Assembly (NCBI RefSeq): GCF_017833415.1
Contig: NZ_JAFICC010000003.1
Location: 62,001-126,000, forward strand
Length of the DNA stretch: 64,000 nt
DNA from: Flavobacterium sp. 1355
Lineage (GTDB): Bacteria > Bacteroidota > Bacteroidia > Flavobacteriales > Flavobacteriaceae
Direction of reading: 5' to 3'
Shown here: one piece after another, positions 37,121 to 45,729 of the stretch
How positions within the stretch are numbered: position 1 is the stretch's first letter
How the letters are laid out: each line of letters begins with the position of its first letter
Translations under genes and position numbers: made by a program
Notes under the pieces: generated by a model
Seen by the model: only the letters and a program-made list of their open reading frames with translations
The model's database searches: none
Told to the model about the DNA's origin: nothing

Positions 37121-38161
37121 TTAAAAATTAATGATTTTGTTATTATGGGCCAGATGAAGTCTGTATTCCCGCATTCCAACCTTATAATCCAAATACGGCA
37201 CACCCATTTTATGATTTTCAACACTTATTTCATACATATAAGTAATATGTCTGGCCAGTTCTTTCCAGGCAAACCAAACCGAATGTTTAGGATCATAAAT
37301 ATGTGTTGGTTCGCTTGCCGCACCATTGAGTTCAACAATTTGGAAATTTTCTCCGCGTTCCAGCTCTTCAAAAGTGTTGTACATAATATCAAATCGCCCA
37401 AAATAGAATTCGGGAATCTGAGTAGCAATTTCATTGATCATTGCAGTTAATTTTGGTGTAATCAAATTGCTTCCGTCAAGAAATTTGGCACCACGGCAAT
37501 GATTTCCAAACGGAACCAGATTTATAGTTTCCCCTTTATGCAAAATTTGGTACAACTCATCTCCGTATTCTTCTTTTAAAACATCCAACTGCAGTTCAAA
37601 ACGTGGAGTCTGTTTAATCAGTTCTTCAATAGTCGATTTTCCGTCACCTGTAACAATCAGAAATTCTTTAGAAACAATACCGGTTATTTTCCCATTTTTT
37701 TGAAGCGGATGCCGTACGTAAAAAATCCCCACTTCATTTTGAAACGGAATCAGGTTTTGTATCAAAAAATCAAAATTTGCCTTTTCAGCATACTCTTTTA
37801 ATTCAGATACTGTTTTGATTTTCTTTACACCAGACCCACGCAGACCAATATCAGGTTTGGCTATTAGTGGAAAATAAATTTCTTTTTCTACAACTGCATC
37901 TACAATTTTCCTCAAATCAGTATTTTCTTTTATCAAAATAGTTTTTGGATAATATTTTTTAGGAAGCAAATCGTAAATCTGCTTTTTACTTTCCATCATA
38001 AATCCGCCATTTTTTATTTTTGGATTTGATGCATTAAAAAAGAAAATCGATTTTGCTTTGATGGCGTAATAAGCCCAAAGAAAATAAATAGGAACATATA
38101 AAACCTGAAACGGCCAATACTCCCAATTGCTGATTTTATGGATAAATAGTTTCATTGGCAA
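37121..38161 (-). CDS. ATP-grasp ligase (D-Ala-D-Ala ligase-like)
   Basis: A 346-residue protein with an ATP-grasp core: PLIAKPDIGLRGSGVKKI (ATP-binding lysine and Gly loop, about 97-115), QNLIPFQNEVGIFYVRH, and the metal-binding segment FGRFDIMYN plus QIVELNGAASEPTH near residue 275. It should join an acid to an amine using ATP, but the substrate is unknown. Its N-terminal 50 residues are hydrophobic and Trp/Tyr-rich, suggesting membrane association. Packed between the NRDE and LysE genes. Confidence 0.8.
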   Translation of the reverse strand: MPMKLFIHKISNWEYWPFQVLYVPIYFLWAYYAIKAKSIFFFNASNPKIKNGGFMMESKKQIYDLLPKKYYPKTILIKENTDLRKIVDAVVEKEIYFPLIAKPDIGLRGSGVKKIKTVSELKEYAEKANFDFLIQNLIPFQNEVGIFYVRHPLQKNGKITGIVSKEFLIVTGDGKSTIEELIKQTPRFELQLDVLKEEYGDELYQILHKGETINLVPFGNHCRGAKFLDGSNLITPKLTAMINEIATQIPEFYFGRFDIMYNTFEELERGENFQIVELNGAASEPTHIYDPKHSVWFAWKELARHITYMYEISVENHKMGVPYLDYKVGMREYRLHLAHNNKIINF

Positions 38162-38166
38162 AAAAT

Positions 38167-38877
38167 TTAAATACTAATAAAAGAGGACAAAAAATCTTCT
38201 GTTTTAACCAGGTCATAATAACGCAAAACACATTTGTTCTTTTCAATTACGGCCTGTGTTATACTCAATGTCTTCAGAACATTTTCTCTATTGATGATCA
38301 GGCCATTTTCTGAATCACCTGGTTCGGTATTTCGGTGAAAATCGAGCATTTCTGAGGTCGAAATTTCTTTTTTGCCTTTCAGGAAATCAAAAAACCAGTT
38401 TGACCTTTCCTGTCTGATTTCATTCGGATATAAAGTAACAGACGACCAAATATGATTTTGATTTCGATCTAATATTTTTTTGATTTTTACAAGTCCGTCC
38501 CAGATCAATTCATACAATTCTTCCTGCTGATACAAAACCAAAGTAAAGGGCTCAATGTCTTCCAGATTAATCTGATCCCAAAAATCCTTTGGCGAATCAC
38601 TTGAAATTATATCCAGGGCAATTAGTCCGCGGCTTTTTCTGTAAAAAAGCTCTGGTACATGTTTAATTTTTCCGCCATTCAAAAGCACTAAAACAGTTCC
38701 GTTTTCATCAATTACGAACCAGGTCCCTCCTCCTTTTGGATCTTTTGGATACATAATATTTTTGCCGTTTTGACAATAATTTTTAGGCGCAACCGCACTT
38801 GGGCGAATCACATTTTCATCGCGGTTTGAGGTTATAATTACACCCTCACGACCAGTTACAAAACTTACTGTACACAT
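38167..38877 (-). CDS. NRDE/TANGO2-family protein
   Basis: A 236-residue protein beginning MCTVSF with the NRDE signature ITSNRDEN (about 16-23) and DPKGGGTWFVIDENG. Cys2 and the NRDE motif suggest an N-terminal-nucleophile-type fold. TANGO2 relatives have been tied to haem or lipid handling, but the bacterial role is unsettled. Overlaps the upstream DinB gene by 13 bases. Confidence 0.85.
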   Translation of the reverse strand: MCTVSFVTGREGVIITSNRDENVIRPSAVAPKNYCQNGKNIMYPKDPKGGGTWFVIDENGTVLVLLNGGKIKHVPELFYRKSRGLIALDIISSDSPKDFWDQINLEDIEPFTLVLYQQEELYELIWDGLVKIKKILDRNQNHIWSSVTLYPNEIRQERSNWFFDFLKGKKEISTSEMLDFHRNTEPGDSENGLIINRENVLKTLSITQAVIEKNKCVLRYYDLVKTEDFLSSFISI

Positions 38878-39353
38878 TGTTTTCTATATTCTATAGTGGA
38901 GCGGGCTACACCAAAATTTTCATTAATCAAAATATTTTCAAATTGTAAAACTGCCACTTTGATCAAAGCCTGATGATGAATACAATGCTCCAGATTATAA
39001 AGCAGTTCCCTGTAATAATTACTTTGGATCCTGATGTTGAGTCCGTCAATAATCTGTTCGAGACAGATTATTTTGTTTTCACTCTTCAAACCCATTTTTA
39101 TGGCCGCAATGCATTGTTTGGCAAACTCGGTTTCGGTTTGAATTCGATTATTCCGTTCCCGGTTATCATAATTTAAAATTCCCAAATCATAACTATTTTC
39201 AAGACATTGAAACATCTCCAAAATATGTCGGGTATGTTCGCCAATTGTGGCGTTGCTCAAGGCCTGGCAGGATTTTGAGTAATCCTCGTCAGACAATTGA
39301 TCTAATAGGTATAGTAATTCGTCTAAACTATGGTGTATGGATTTTAACAGCAT
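38865..39353 (-). CDS. DinB-family metal-binding four-helix protein
   Basis: A 162-residue DinB/YfiT-like bundle with the usual three metal-binding His positions: HHSLDELLYLL near the start, GEHTRHILEMF near residue 52 and HCIHHQALIKV near 138. Relatives are thiol-dependent transferases or have unknown roles. Overlaps the next gene by 13 bases, part of the same operon. Confidence 0.82.
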   Translation of the reverse strand: MLLKSIHHSLDELLYLLDQLSDEDYSKSCQALSNATIGEHTRHILEMFQCLENSYDLGILNYDNRERNNRIQTETEFAKQCIAAIKMGLKSENKIICLEQIIDGLNIRIQSNYYRELLYNLEHCIHHQALIKVAVLQFENILINENFGVARSTIEYRKQCVQ

Positions 39354-39355
39354 AA

Positions 39356-39742
39356 CTATTTTAAATTTAGAAGATTAAACAATTTATTTTTATCCAGATA
39401 AAGCAATAGAAAACAGCTTAATAAAGTAATAGCAGCCAGGCCAAAAAGTAGCCCGCCATCATTTTTAATTTCAATTCCTAAGACAAATAAATGCGATGCA
39501 ATAGCTCCGGCCATTATTCCTATTCCGCCAATTGAGCCAATCCATGTTGCCTTGGGAATTAAAATTAAAATCGCGACAATCAGCTCTGCTACTCCTGAAC
39601 CAATTCTGCCGTAAGGCTCTATTCCTAATTTCGAAAATATATAGATACTTTCTTCTGCCCCGCTGAATTTAAAAAACAGTGTCTGCAATAAGATACCCGA
39701 AGCCACAATCCTGAAAATCCATTTTATAATTTCCGTTTTCAT
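39356..39742 (-). CDS. DoxX/MauE-like membrane protein
   Basis: A 128-residue protein with four membrane helices: RIVASGILLQTLFFKFSG, then ESIYIFSKLGIEPYGRIGSGVAELIVA and IGSIGGIGIMAGAIASHLF. DoxX-like proteins often accompany peroxiredoxin or thiol-redox genes, as here. Two bases separate it from the DinB gene. Confidence 0.8.
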   Translation of the reverse strand: MKTEIIKWIFRIVASGILLQTLFFKFSGAEESIYIFSKLGIEPYGRIGSGVAELIVAILILIPKATWIGSIGGIGIMAGAIASHLFVLGIEIKNDGGLLFGLAAITLLSCFLLLYLDKNKLFNLLNLK

Positions 39743-39747
39743 GACTC

Positions 39748-40206
39748 TTATTTATATATTTTTTTCCAGTTATTATCTGCCTTAACTTTTAAATTAGCTT
39801 CATCCGGATTCCAGCTTTTCAAAGTATTATTAAAATAGGCATTGTAAAATAGATATAATTTACCATCAATAATTTTAAAAGTTTCAGGATTTATTTCAAC
39901 TTTCCCACCTGAGCTTCCCATCGCATACGCACACCAACCGCCATATTGAGGTTCATATTTTGAAGGATTTTTTAAGAAGGTTTCTTTATTTTCAGTTGAG
40001 GAAAATTTATAAACCACACTATGATAAGATACTGAAATATCTTTCTTTCCTTTAGTTGCTTTTCCCTGAGTAAAATATCCAACCGGATCATAACCCAAAA
40101 TAGCCACTTTGTTTTCTAAATTATATTCCGTAATTCTTTTTGAATCATTTTGAGCAAATGAAATTCCTGAGATCAAAATCAATATTAATACTACTGCCTT
40201 TTTCAT
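39748..40206 (-). CDS. Secreted YHS-domain protein
   Basis: A 152-residue exported protein: signal peptide of 18 residues (KKAVVLILILISGISFAQ), then a YHS domain with VAILGYDPVGYFTQGKA, SVSYHSVVYKFSS and YEPQYGGWCAYAMG. YHS domains bind metal or haem-like ligands in the periplasm. In an operon with a secreted peroxiredoxin. Confidence 0.84.
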   Translation of the reverse strand: MKKAVVLILILISGISFAQNDSKRITEYNLENKVAILGYDPVGYFTQGKATKGKKDISVSYHSVVYKFSSTENKETFLKNPSKYEPQYGGWCAYAMGSSGGKVEINPETFKIIDGKLYLFYNAYFNNTLKSWNPDEANLKVKADNNWKKIYK

Positions 40207-40208
40207 CT

Positions 40209-40808
40209 TTAATTATTTAAGCTTTTTAATACTGAAACCAACAATTCTGCTGAAATACGATGTTTGAAATCTGGTGCAATATATTCGAACAGAATCTCAT
40301 TCTCAGTATTTACTACAAAAACAGAAGGAACTGGTAAAAAGTTAGTATTGACTCCATTAGAATGTACGCTAATTACTGATTTATAGTTTTCAGGAGCTTC
40401 AAAAGCTATTCCGACTGCTTTAATTAATTCTCCTTGTGAGTCAGAAAGCAAAGTGTATCCTACCTTATCTTTTTCTGCGGTGGTTTTTAGATTTGCAGGC
40501 GCATCAGGGCTTATGGCAATAATTTGAAATCCCTGATCCAGAATTTGTTTTTCGGCTTCTGCCAGGGCCTGTAAATGCATATTGCAATACGGACACCAGC
40601 CTCCCCTATAAAAAACTAAAATGCTCTTTTTCTTTTTAAGTAAATCAGCAAGTTGAACATCTGTACCTTCAGATGATTTTAAAATAATATCCGGAATTTT
40701 CTCTCCTATTAATAAAGGAGCAATATCAGTCGCAGATTTGGGAACTGCGTTTTGTGCATCAGCAACCGTAGTAAGGGTTACTAAAAAAATAAAAAGTAAT
40801 TTTTTCAT
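40209..40808 (-). CDS. Exported peroxiredoxin-like (AhpC/TSA) protein
   Basis: A 199-residue thioredoxin-fold protein with a cleavable signal peptide ending near ADAQ. The active site is FYRGGWCPYCNMH, a CxxC at about residues 72-75, followed by IIAISPDAP. It probably reduces peroxides or disulfides in the periplasm. First gene of the seven-gene minus-strand unit; an inverted repeat lies just before its start. Confidence 0.84.
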   Translation of the reverse strand: MKKLLFIFLVTLTTVADAQNAVPKSATDIAPLLIGEKIPDIILKSSEGTDVQLADLLKKKKSILVFYRGGWCPYCNMHLQALAEAEKQILDQGFQIIAISPDAPANLKTTAEKDKVGYTLLSDSQGELIKAVGIAFEAPENYKSVISVHSNGVNTNFLPVPSVFVVNTENEILFEYIAPDFKHRISAELLVSVLKSLNN

Positions 40809-40817
40809 AATTTAAGG

Positions 40818-40841
40818 TTTACATCTTTTTGATGATGTAAA
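40818..40841 (-). promoter_or_regulatory. Inverted repeat before the peroxiredoxin operon
   Basis: TTTACATC (40818-40825) and GATGTAAA (40834-40841) form a perfect 8-bp inverted repeat 10 bases before the ATG. It could be an operator for the Crp/Fnr-type regulator encoded upstream or an RNA hairpin in the leader. Confidence 0.4.
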
Positions 40842-40897
40842 ACTACTTTACTATGAAAAAGCAAAATGTCGGCTAATTTACAATTGACCTAAAATAA

Positions 40898-41575
40898 TTA
40901 TAATTTGGTAATATCGTGAATAACAATTTCTTTTCTCTTATAGCTCAAAATATGATTCGTTTCCATTTCATTAAGCAATTGCGTAGCTGTTTGTCTTGAA
41001 GTACAAATAATCTGGGCAATATCACTTTGAGTTAAATAATTTTCGATGATTATTGAATTTCCGTTTGCAGTGCCTTCTTTTTCTGCCCAGTCTTTTAGAA
41101 ACTGATATAATCTGGTTTTGGCATCTTTGGAAATTAAATTAGAATAGCTGTTTTTGATGCGCTTCATTTTTAAGCCTACAAATTTGGTATATGAAAGCGC
41201 CAAAGTTGGATTTCTCAATAATAAGTCTTCAAAATCAGACATTAAAAAACTACAGATTGCAACATCATCAGAAAGGACTTTTGCATATTCTTCATTTTTA
41301 TTATCGGATTCTAAAGTCAGTTCGCCAAATAAATCTCCTTTTTGAATGATGTCTTTTATGTTTTCATTGCCATTATCATCAACGGCAACAATCTTGATAT
41401 TTCCTTTTTTAAGCAAAAATATTCGGGGCACATCCGAAGAAGAAAAATAAATAATTTCTCCTTTTGAAGCTTTTTTAAAACCTGTAATGATGCACAATTG
41501 CTTTATTTGCGAATAGCTGAGTGTCCTGAACAGTTTGTGATCCCTCAAGTACCAGTATTTTAAATCTTCATACAT
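40898..41575 (-). CDS. Crp/Fnr-family transcription regulator
   Basis: A 225-residue regulator: cyclic-nucleotide-like jelly roll (about 20-120, with GDLFGELTLES) and a C-terminal winged HTH where the recognition helix is QSDIAQIICTSRQTATQLLNEM. No Cys cluster for an Fe-S site is visible, so oxygen sensing through Fe-S is unlikely. Lies 89 bases upstream of the peroxiredoxin operon on the same strand and is its likely regulator. Confidence 0.87.
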   Translation of the reverse strand: MYEDLKYWYLRDHKLFRTLSYSQIKQLCIITGFKKASKGEIIYFSSSDVPRIFLLKKGNIKIVAVDDNGNENIKDIIQKGDLFGELTLESDNKNEEYAKVLSDDVAICSFLMSDFEDLLLRNPTLALSYTKFVGLKMKRIKNSYSNLISKDAKTRLYQFLKDWAEKEGTANGNSIIIENYLTQSDIAQIICTSRQTATQLLNEMETNHILSYKRKEIVIHDITKL

Positions 41576-41576
41576 A

Positions 41577-41599
41577 TTTACATCATTATATAGCGTAAA
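41577..41599 (-). promoter_or_regulatory. Inverted repeat at the crp/fnr-type gene start
   Basis: TTTAC (41577-41581) and GTAAA (41595-41599) border a 13-base spacer that begins ATC, so the left half reads TTTACATC, identical to the left half of the repeat before the peroxiredoxin gene. It ends one base from the ATG. Possible autoregulatory site; spacing is one base shorter than in the other copy. Confidence 0.35.
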
Positions 41600-41655
41600 T
41601 ATAGTTTATTTTGAAAAACAAAAACACAGTCGACATTTAACTATCAGTTTTTAAG

Positions 41656-42009
41656 CTATTCAGATATTATTTTTTTGCGGTGTTCAATTCCCCAATCTGT
41701 CAGATTATTAATAATAGTCTGTAGTGTTTTTCCGTGGTCTGTCAATGTATATTGAACAGTTATAGGCTGCGTTTCCAAAACAGATCTTTTGATCAATTTG
41801 TTTATTTCTAATTCTTTTAATTCCTTACTCAGCATTTTGTTCGAAATACCCGATACATCGTTCAAAATGTCCGAAAATCTTCTTTTGTTGTAAAAGCAGA
41901 TAGATGATATAATGGCGATTTTCCATTTTCCGCTAAGGACATCCATTGAGTCCTGAACGGCCATCATCTCTTTTTTATGCTGCTCTTTTTCAAGTGGTTT
42001 GCACTCCAT
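41656..42009 (-). CDS. HxlR-family transcription regulator
   Basis: A 117-residue winged-helix protein with the HxlR pattern: VLSGKWKIAIISSI, RRFSDILNDVSGISNKMLSKELKELE (recognition region) and a wing VLETQPITVQYTLTDHGK. Cys3 near the start may act as a redox sensor, as in other HxlR proteins. Divergent from an SDR gene and separated from it by a run of GTTAC repeats, a usual arrangement of regulator and target. Confidence 0.88.
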   Translation of the reverse strand: MECKPLEKEQHKKEMMAVQDSMDVLSGKWKIAIISSICFYNKRRFSDILNDVSGISNKMLSKELKELEINKLIKRSVLETQPITVQYTLTDHGKTLQTIINNLTDWGIEHRKKIISE

Positions 42010-42012
42010 AAT

Positions 42013-42060
42013 GTTACTTTGTTACTTCAAGGTTACTGTTACTTTTAGTTACAAAGTTAC
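42013..42060. promoter_or_regulatory. Six GTTAC repeats, likely HxlR operator
   Basis: GTTAC occurs at 42013, 42021, 42032, 42038, 42048 and 42056 in the same direction, most followed by T-rich sequence. The block starts 4 bases from the HxlR ATG and lies upstream of the SDR promoter, so it could allow both autoregulation and control of the SDR genes. Confidence 0.55.
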
Positions 42061-42080
42061 TAAAATAAATTAATCCATTC

Positions 42081-42088
42081 TACATTTG
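42081..42088 (+). promoter_or_regulatory. TAnnTTTG promoter element of the SDR pair
   Basis: TACATTTG fits the Bacteroidota -7 element exactly and lies 27 bases before the ATG at 42116, just downstream of the GTTAC repeats. Confidence 0.6.
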
Positions 42089-42115
42089 CATCTTCAACAT
42101 TTTAAAAATATAAAA

Positions 42116-42871
42116 ATGAGCAAATTAAAAAACAAAGTAGCAATTGTTACCGGTGCATCAAAAGGTATTGGTGCAGCTATCGCTAAATATTTCGCGGCAG
42201 AAGGCGCAAAAGTTGTAGTGAATTATGCATCTAGTAAAGAAGATGCTGATAAAGTGGTAAAAACTATAATAGATAATGGAGGACTGGCCATTTCTGTTCA
42301 GGGTGATGTGTCTAAAGAATCTGACGTTATACGATTATTTGAAGAAACAAAAAATGCTTTTGGCGCATTGGATATCCTGGTAAATAATGCCGGTATTTAT
42401 CAATATGCACCTATCGAAGAAGCGTTAGAAGAATCATTTCATAAACAATTTAATACCAATGTTTTGGGGTCTTTGTTTACCATTCAGGCAGCTTTAAAAT
42501 TGTTTGGTGAAAAAGGAGGAAACATTATCAATATCAGTTCGGGCGCGAGTAATACGCCATTACCTACAGGTGCCGTATATTCTGCAACTAAAGCGGCACT
42601 GGATGCCATTACTATTTCTTTGTCGAAAGAATTTAGCGGAAGAAATATCCGCATCAATTCTATCTTACCCGGTGTTGTAGAAACAGAAGGTTCACACAGT
42701 GCTGGATTTATTGGCAGTGATTTCGAAGCAAAATTGGTTGCCACTACCCCACTTGGCCGTACCGGACAGCCTGATGATATTGCAAAAGTAGCAGTATTTC
42801 TTGCCTCTGAAGAGGCAGCGTGGATCACTGGAGAAAAAATTTCTGTATCCGGAGGTATCTACGGTATCTAA
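42116..42871 (+). CDS. SDR-family oxidoreductase
   Basis: A 251-residue classical SDR: cofactor loop TGASKGIGAAIA, NNAG motif VNNAGIYQY, catalytic Ser in NISSGAS, Tyr/Lys in YSATKAALD. NADPH is likely from the Ser/Lys around strand 2 (NYASSKED). Starting at 42116 follows a promoter and A-rich leader; an upstream TTG would add 10 residues that overlap the -7 box, so it is rejected. Target of the divergent HxlR regulator by position. Substrate unknown, as is usual in this family. Confidence 0.87.
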   Translation: MSKLKNKVAIVTGASKGIGAAIAKYFAAEGAKVVVNYASSKEDADKVVKTIIDNGGLAISVQGDVSKESDVIRLFEETKNAFGALDILVNNAGIYQYAPIEEALEESFHKQFNTNVLGSLFTIQAALKLFGEKGGNIINISSGASNTPLPTGAVYSATKAALDAITISLSKEFSGRNIRINSILPGVVETEGSHSAGFIGSDFEAKLVATTPLGRTGQPDDIAKVAVFLASEEAAWITGEKISVSGGIYGI

Positions 42872-42898
42872 ACCATTAATTATAAACTGAAAAACAAA

Positions 42899-43669
42899 AT
42901 GAGTAAATTAAAAAATAAAGTAACTGTAGTTACAGGCGGTAACAGCGGAATTGGATTTGGTATTGCGGAAGCATTCAAAAATGAAGGCGCCGTTGGTGCT
43001 ATTACAGGAAGAAATGAGAAAACATTAAATCATGCTGTTGAGATTCTGGGCAATAATTTTATTAGTATCCCTGGTGATGTCACGAATGCAGATGATCTGG
43101 AAAATACATTCAAAAAGACCTTCGAAAAATTTGGCAAAATTGATGCCTTGGTCGTAAATGCCGGAGGTATTGTAGACGGTGTTCCTCTGGGTACTATCGA
43201 TACTGTTACAGAGGAAAATTATGATAGTTATATGGATCTTAATTTGAAAAGTGCCTATTTCACAGTACAAAAATCACTTCCGTATTTAAATGACGGTGCA
43301 TCAATCATACTAATCGGATCGAGTGCTGCTCATCGCGCCGCGCCGGGAATGGCTATTTATTCGGCAGCAAAAGCGGCTATTATTTCATTGGCCAAAGGCT
43401 TATCGCTGGATCTTTTACCAAGAAAGATAAGAGTCAATACACTTTCACCAGGTTCTATTGACACACCTGTTTTTGGCAAAATTGTACCAGAAGAACAATT
43501 AGCACAAGTGAAACAACTCTGGATCGACATTACGCCAGTTGGCCGACAAGGTCTCCCGTCTGATATTGGAAATGCTGCTGTATTTTTAGCCTCAGACGAA
43601 TCGGCATTTATAGTGGGAACAGAAATTCTTTCGGATGGTGGCCTTACTAATATCAGCTTAATGAAATGA
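42899..43669 (+). CDS. SDR-family oxidoreductase, paralogue of its neighbour
   Basis: A 256-residue SDR with TGGNSGIGFGIA, VNAGG, Ser in IGSSAAH and Tyr/Lys in YSAAKAAI. Its start MSKLKNKVTVVTGG is nearly the same as that of the previous gene, so the two arose by duplication or share a recent ancestor, although the rest has diverged. 27 bases separate them; one transcript is likely, ending in the hairpin at 43718. Confidence 0.87.
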   Translation: MSKLKNKVTVVTGGNSGIGFGIAEAFKNEGAVGAITGRNEKTLNHAVEILGNNFISIPGDVTNADDLENTFKKTFEKFGKIDALVVNAGGIVDGVPLGTIDTVTEENYDSYMDLNLKSAYFTVQKSLPYLNDGASIILIGSSAAHRAAPGMAIYSAAKAAIISLAKGLSLDLLPRKIRVNTLSPGSIDTPVFGKIVPEEQLAQVKQLWIDITPVGRQGLPSDIGNAAVFLASDESAFIVGTEILSDGGLTNISLMK

Positions 43670-43717
43670 TTTAACCTATATAGTTTATAAGCTGTTTATA
43701 AGAAAGATAAGTAAATA

Positions 43718-43746
43718 AAAGACTCCATTATTTCAATGGAGTCTTT
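43718..43746 (+). terminator. Terminator between the SDR pair and the MscS gene
   Basis: A 12-bp perfect stem AAAGACTCCATT (43718-43729) and AATGGAGTCTTT (43735-43746) with a 5-base loop, followed by GTGTTTTTTC on the plus strand. It lies between converging genes and the minus-strand side is also T-rich, so it may serve both. Confidence 0.75.
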
Positions 43747-43794
43747 GTGTTTTTTCAGGAACATGTATCAAAAGCAAGTTAATTCAAACTAAAT

Positions 43795-45579
43795 TTACTT
43801 ATCTTCTTTGTTGTTAAGCCTCGAACTTCCCTGATCCGGATATTGAATGCTATCTTTCAATTCCTCCACGCGTTGGGGATCAAATCCCGGCAGCTGCAGT
43901 TCGTTATTTTCCTTCCATTTGGCTACAATATTGGAAACTGCCTCGGACTTTTCATCCGATGGCGGGTTATCCTTTGCCATATATAATGTTTGTGAAGGAT
44001 AAGCCAGTGCGGTACCGCTTTTTTCTATAATATCCATCATTCGGAGGAGTAAATCTTCCTGTATTTCTTGTGAGATGTCAAAATTGACGGCTTCTATATA
44101 GGCCGTAACCTCTACTTTCAGCGCATCTGCTGTTACACCTGTAAAACGTACCACCACGGGAGGTAAGTTGATTATTCCGGGATGTGCGTAGAGCAGGGAT
44201 CGGAGTTCTACCAGCAAATAGCGCATCTGATCCGGTGTGGTCTGCATCCTGAAATTTAGTATCGGATTAAATAGAAAACGATCACGATGGGCAAAATTTT
44301 CTATTTTACTAGCCGAGAGCTGTCCGTTTGGAATGGTTACAATGGTACGGGCAGCAGTACGCAATGTTGTGGATCGCATTCCGATAGATTCAACAGTCCC
44401 TTTGATATCGTCAATCCGGCAGTAATCTCCAACCCTGAGCGGCTGGTCGGCAATCAGGCTTACGCTGCCTACAAAATTCTCGATAGTTTTTTGCGCCCCC
44501 AGTGCCAGTGCTATACCTCCTATTCCCAGTGCGGCTAGCCCGGCTGTCACATCTACCCCGATAATACCCAGTATGGCAATAATACCGATACAGACAATAG
44601 CTACCTTGGTGGCACGGCTTAAAAACAAAACGACAGATACGGCCGAGATACGGCCTTTTCGGGTCATCCTGCTGCGTGCATACAAACTTAAAAAATCGGT
44701 AATTCTCCAGAGCAGGATCAGAAAAGCAACAATCCCGATGGTGATGATAATGATGCCAAAACGCTGACGCACGATAATCGAAATCCCCATACGCTGGGTA
44801 AAAGCTACAAAAATCAGTACTGTAAGGTACATGTGCACCGGCAGGGAAAAAGCCTCAATAATCGCATTCCCTTTTTCGCTTTCTGCCTTTTTCCAGACTT
44901 TCTGAAGGACAAAAATGAATATGAAAATCAGCATTCTGGAAAGCAGAAAAGACACTATGGTCATCACTACTACAACAGCCCAGTGACCAATGGGAACATT
45001 TCCAAATTTGCGTTCGAGCAATACAGGTGGCAATATTCGATCCAGAAAGGTCTTTTCGACTTTGATATCGGCAGAGCGAACAGACTCAACAGTTTCGGCA
45101 GAAAAAAGCCAGAGAGCGGGTTCATTGTCTTCAGACTGGTTTTCTAAATAGAGTGGCAATACGATTTTGCCGGCTATTATATTACCCACCAGATCAACTC
45201 CCTGAGCCAGATCATCGTCTGTACGTCCGGTTTCCTTATTGCTAATGATAGAAGATGGTGCTACATTACCACCCTGATCGAGCAGCTCCTCAAAGGTTTT
45301 TGCTATCCGTATCCTTTCAGCTGTCTTACGGTAAGAGCGTTTGCTAAGTACAAAATACTGACTGGCACGCAGGTAGTTCTGCTCGCCAATTGCTTTTATA
45401 AAACCATTGACCGTTCCCTGAGGTGTTCTCCTTCCAAGAGAATCTTCGGGAACTTCCGCTGGTTCTTCAACTGGAGTCTTTGGCACACCCAATAACTGGG
45501 CACTAGCCTTTACGGGCATAATTACTAATGCCAGCAAAATCAATAAATGTGTTAGTAAACGCTGAACTCCTGCAAACAT
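43795..45579 (-). CDS. MscS-family mechanosensitive channel
   Basis: A 594-residue protein with a signal peptide, a periplasmic domain of about 170 residues, four or so membrane helices and the MscS core: pore-lining helix with GLAALGIGGIALALGAQKTIENF, then LIADQPLRVGDYCRIDDIKGTVE and TIVTIPNGQLS of the beta domain. The C-terminal tail is Lys/Glu-rich. It should open under membrane tension to release solutes. Longer than E. coli MscS (286 residues) because of the N-terminal extension, as in many MscS-like proteins. Confidence 0.87.
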   Translation of the reverse strand: MFAGVQRLLTHLLILLALVIMPVKASAQLLGVPKTPVEEPAEVPEDSLGRRTPQGTVNGFIKAIGEQNYLRASQYFVLSKRSYRKTAERIRIAKTFEELLDQGGNVAPSSIISNKETGRTDDDLAQGVDLVGNIIAGKIVLPLYLENQSEDNEPALWLFSAETVESVRSADIKVEKTFLDRILPPVLLERKFGNVPIGHWAVVVVMTIVSFLLSRMLIFIFIFVLQKVWKKAESEKGNAIIEAFSLPVHMYLTVLIFVAFTQRMGISIIVRQRFGIIIITIGIVAFLILLWRITDFLSLYARSRMTRKGRISAVSVVLFLSRATKVAIVCIGIIAILGIIGVDVTAGLAALGIGGIALALGAQKTIENFVGSVSLIADQPLRVGDYCRIDDIKGTVESIGMRSTTLRTAARTIVTIPNGQLSASKIENFAHRDRFLFNPILNFRMQTTPDQMRYLLVELRSLLYAHPGIINLPPVVVRFTGVTADALKVEVTAYIEAVNFDISQEIQEDLLLRMMDIIEKSGTALAYPSQTLYMAKDNPPSDEKSEAVSNIVAKWKENNELQLPGFDPQRVEELKDSIQYPDQGSSRLNNKEDK

Positions 45580-45729
45580 ATTCTTCCTATTTTCCAGATT
45601 TATATCTTAAAAATAAGAAATATAAAAATTAAAAGAAATTTTTATAAAATATTTTAACGGTATTATGATAGAACTTTAATGCTTTTGGCTGAGATAATTT
45701 TCTGTAAAACCTAATTTGACTGCTAAGCC

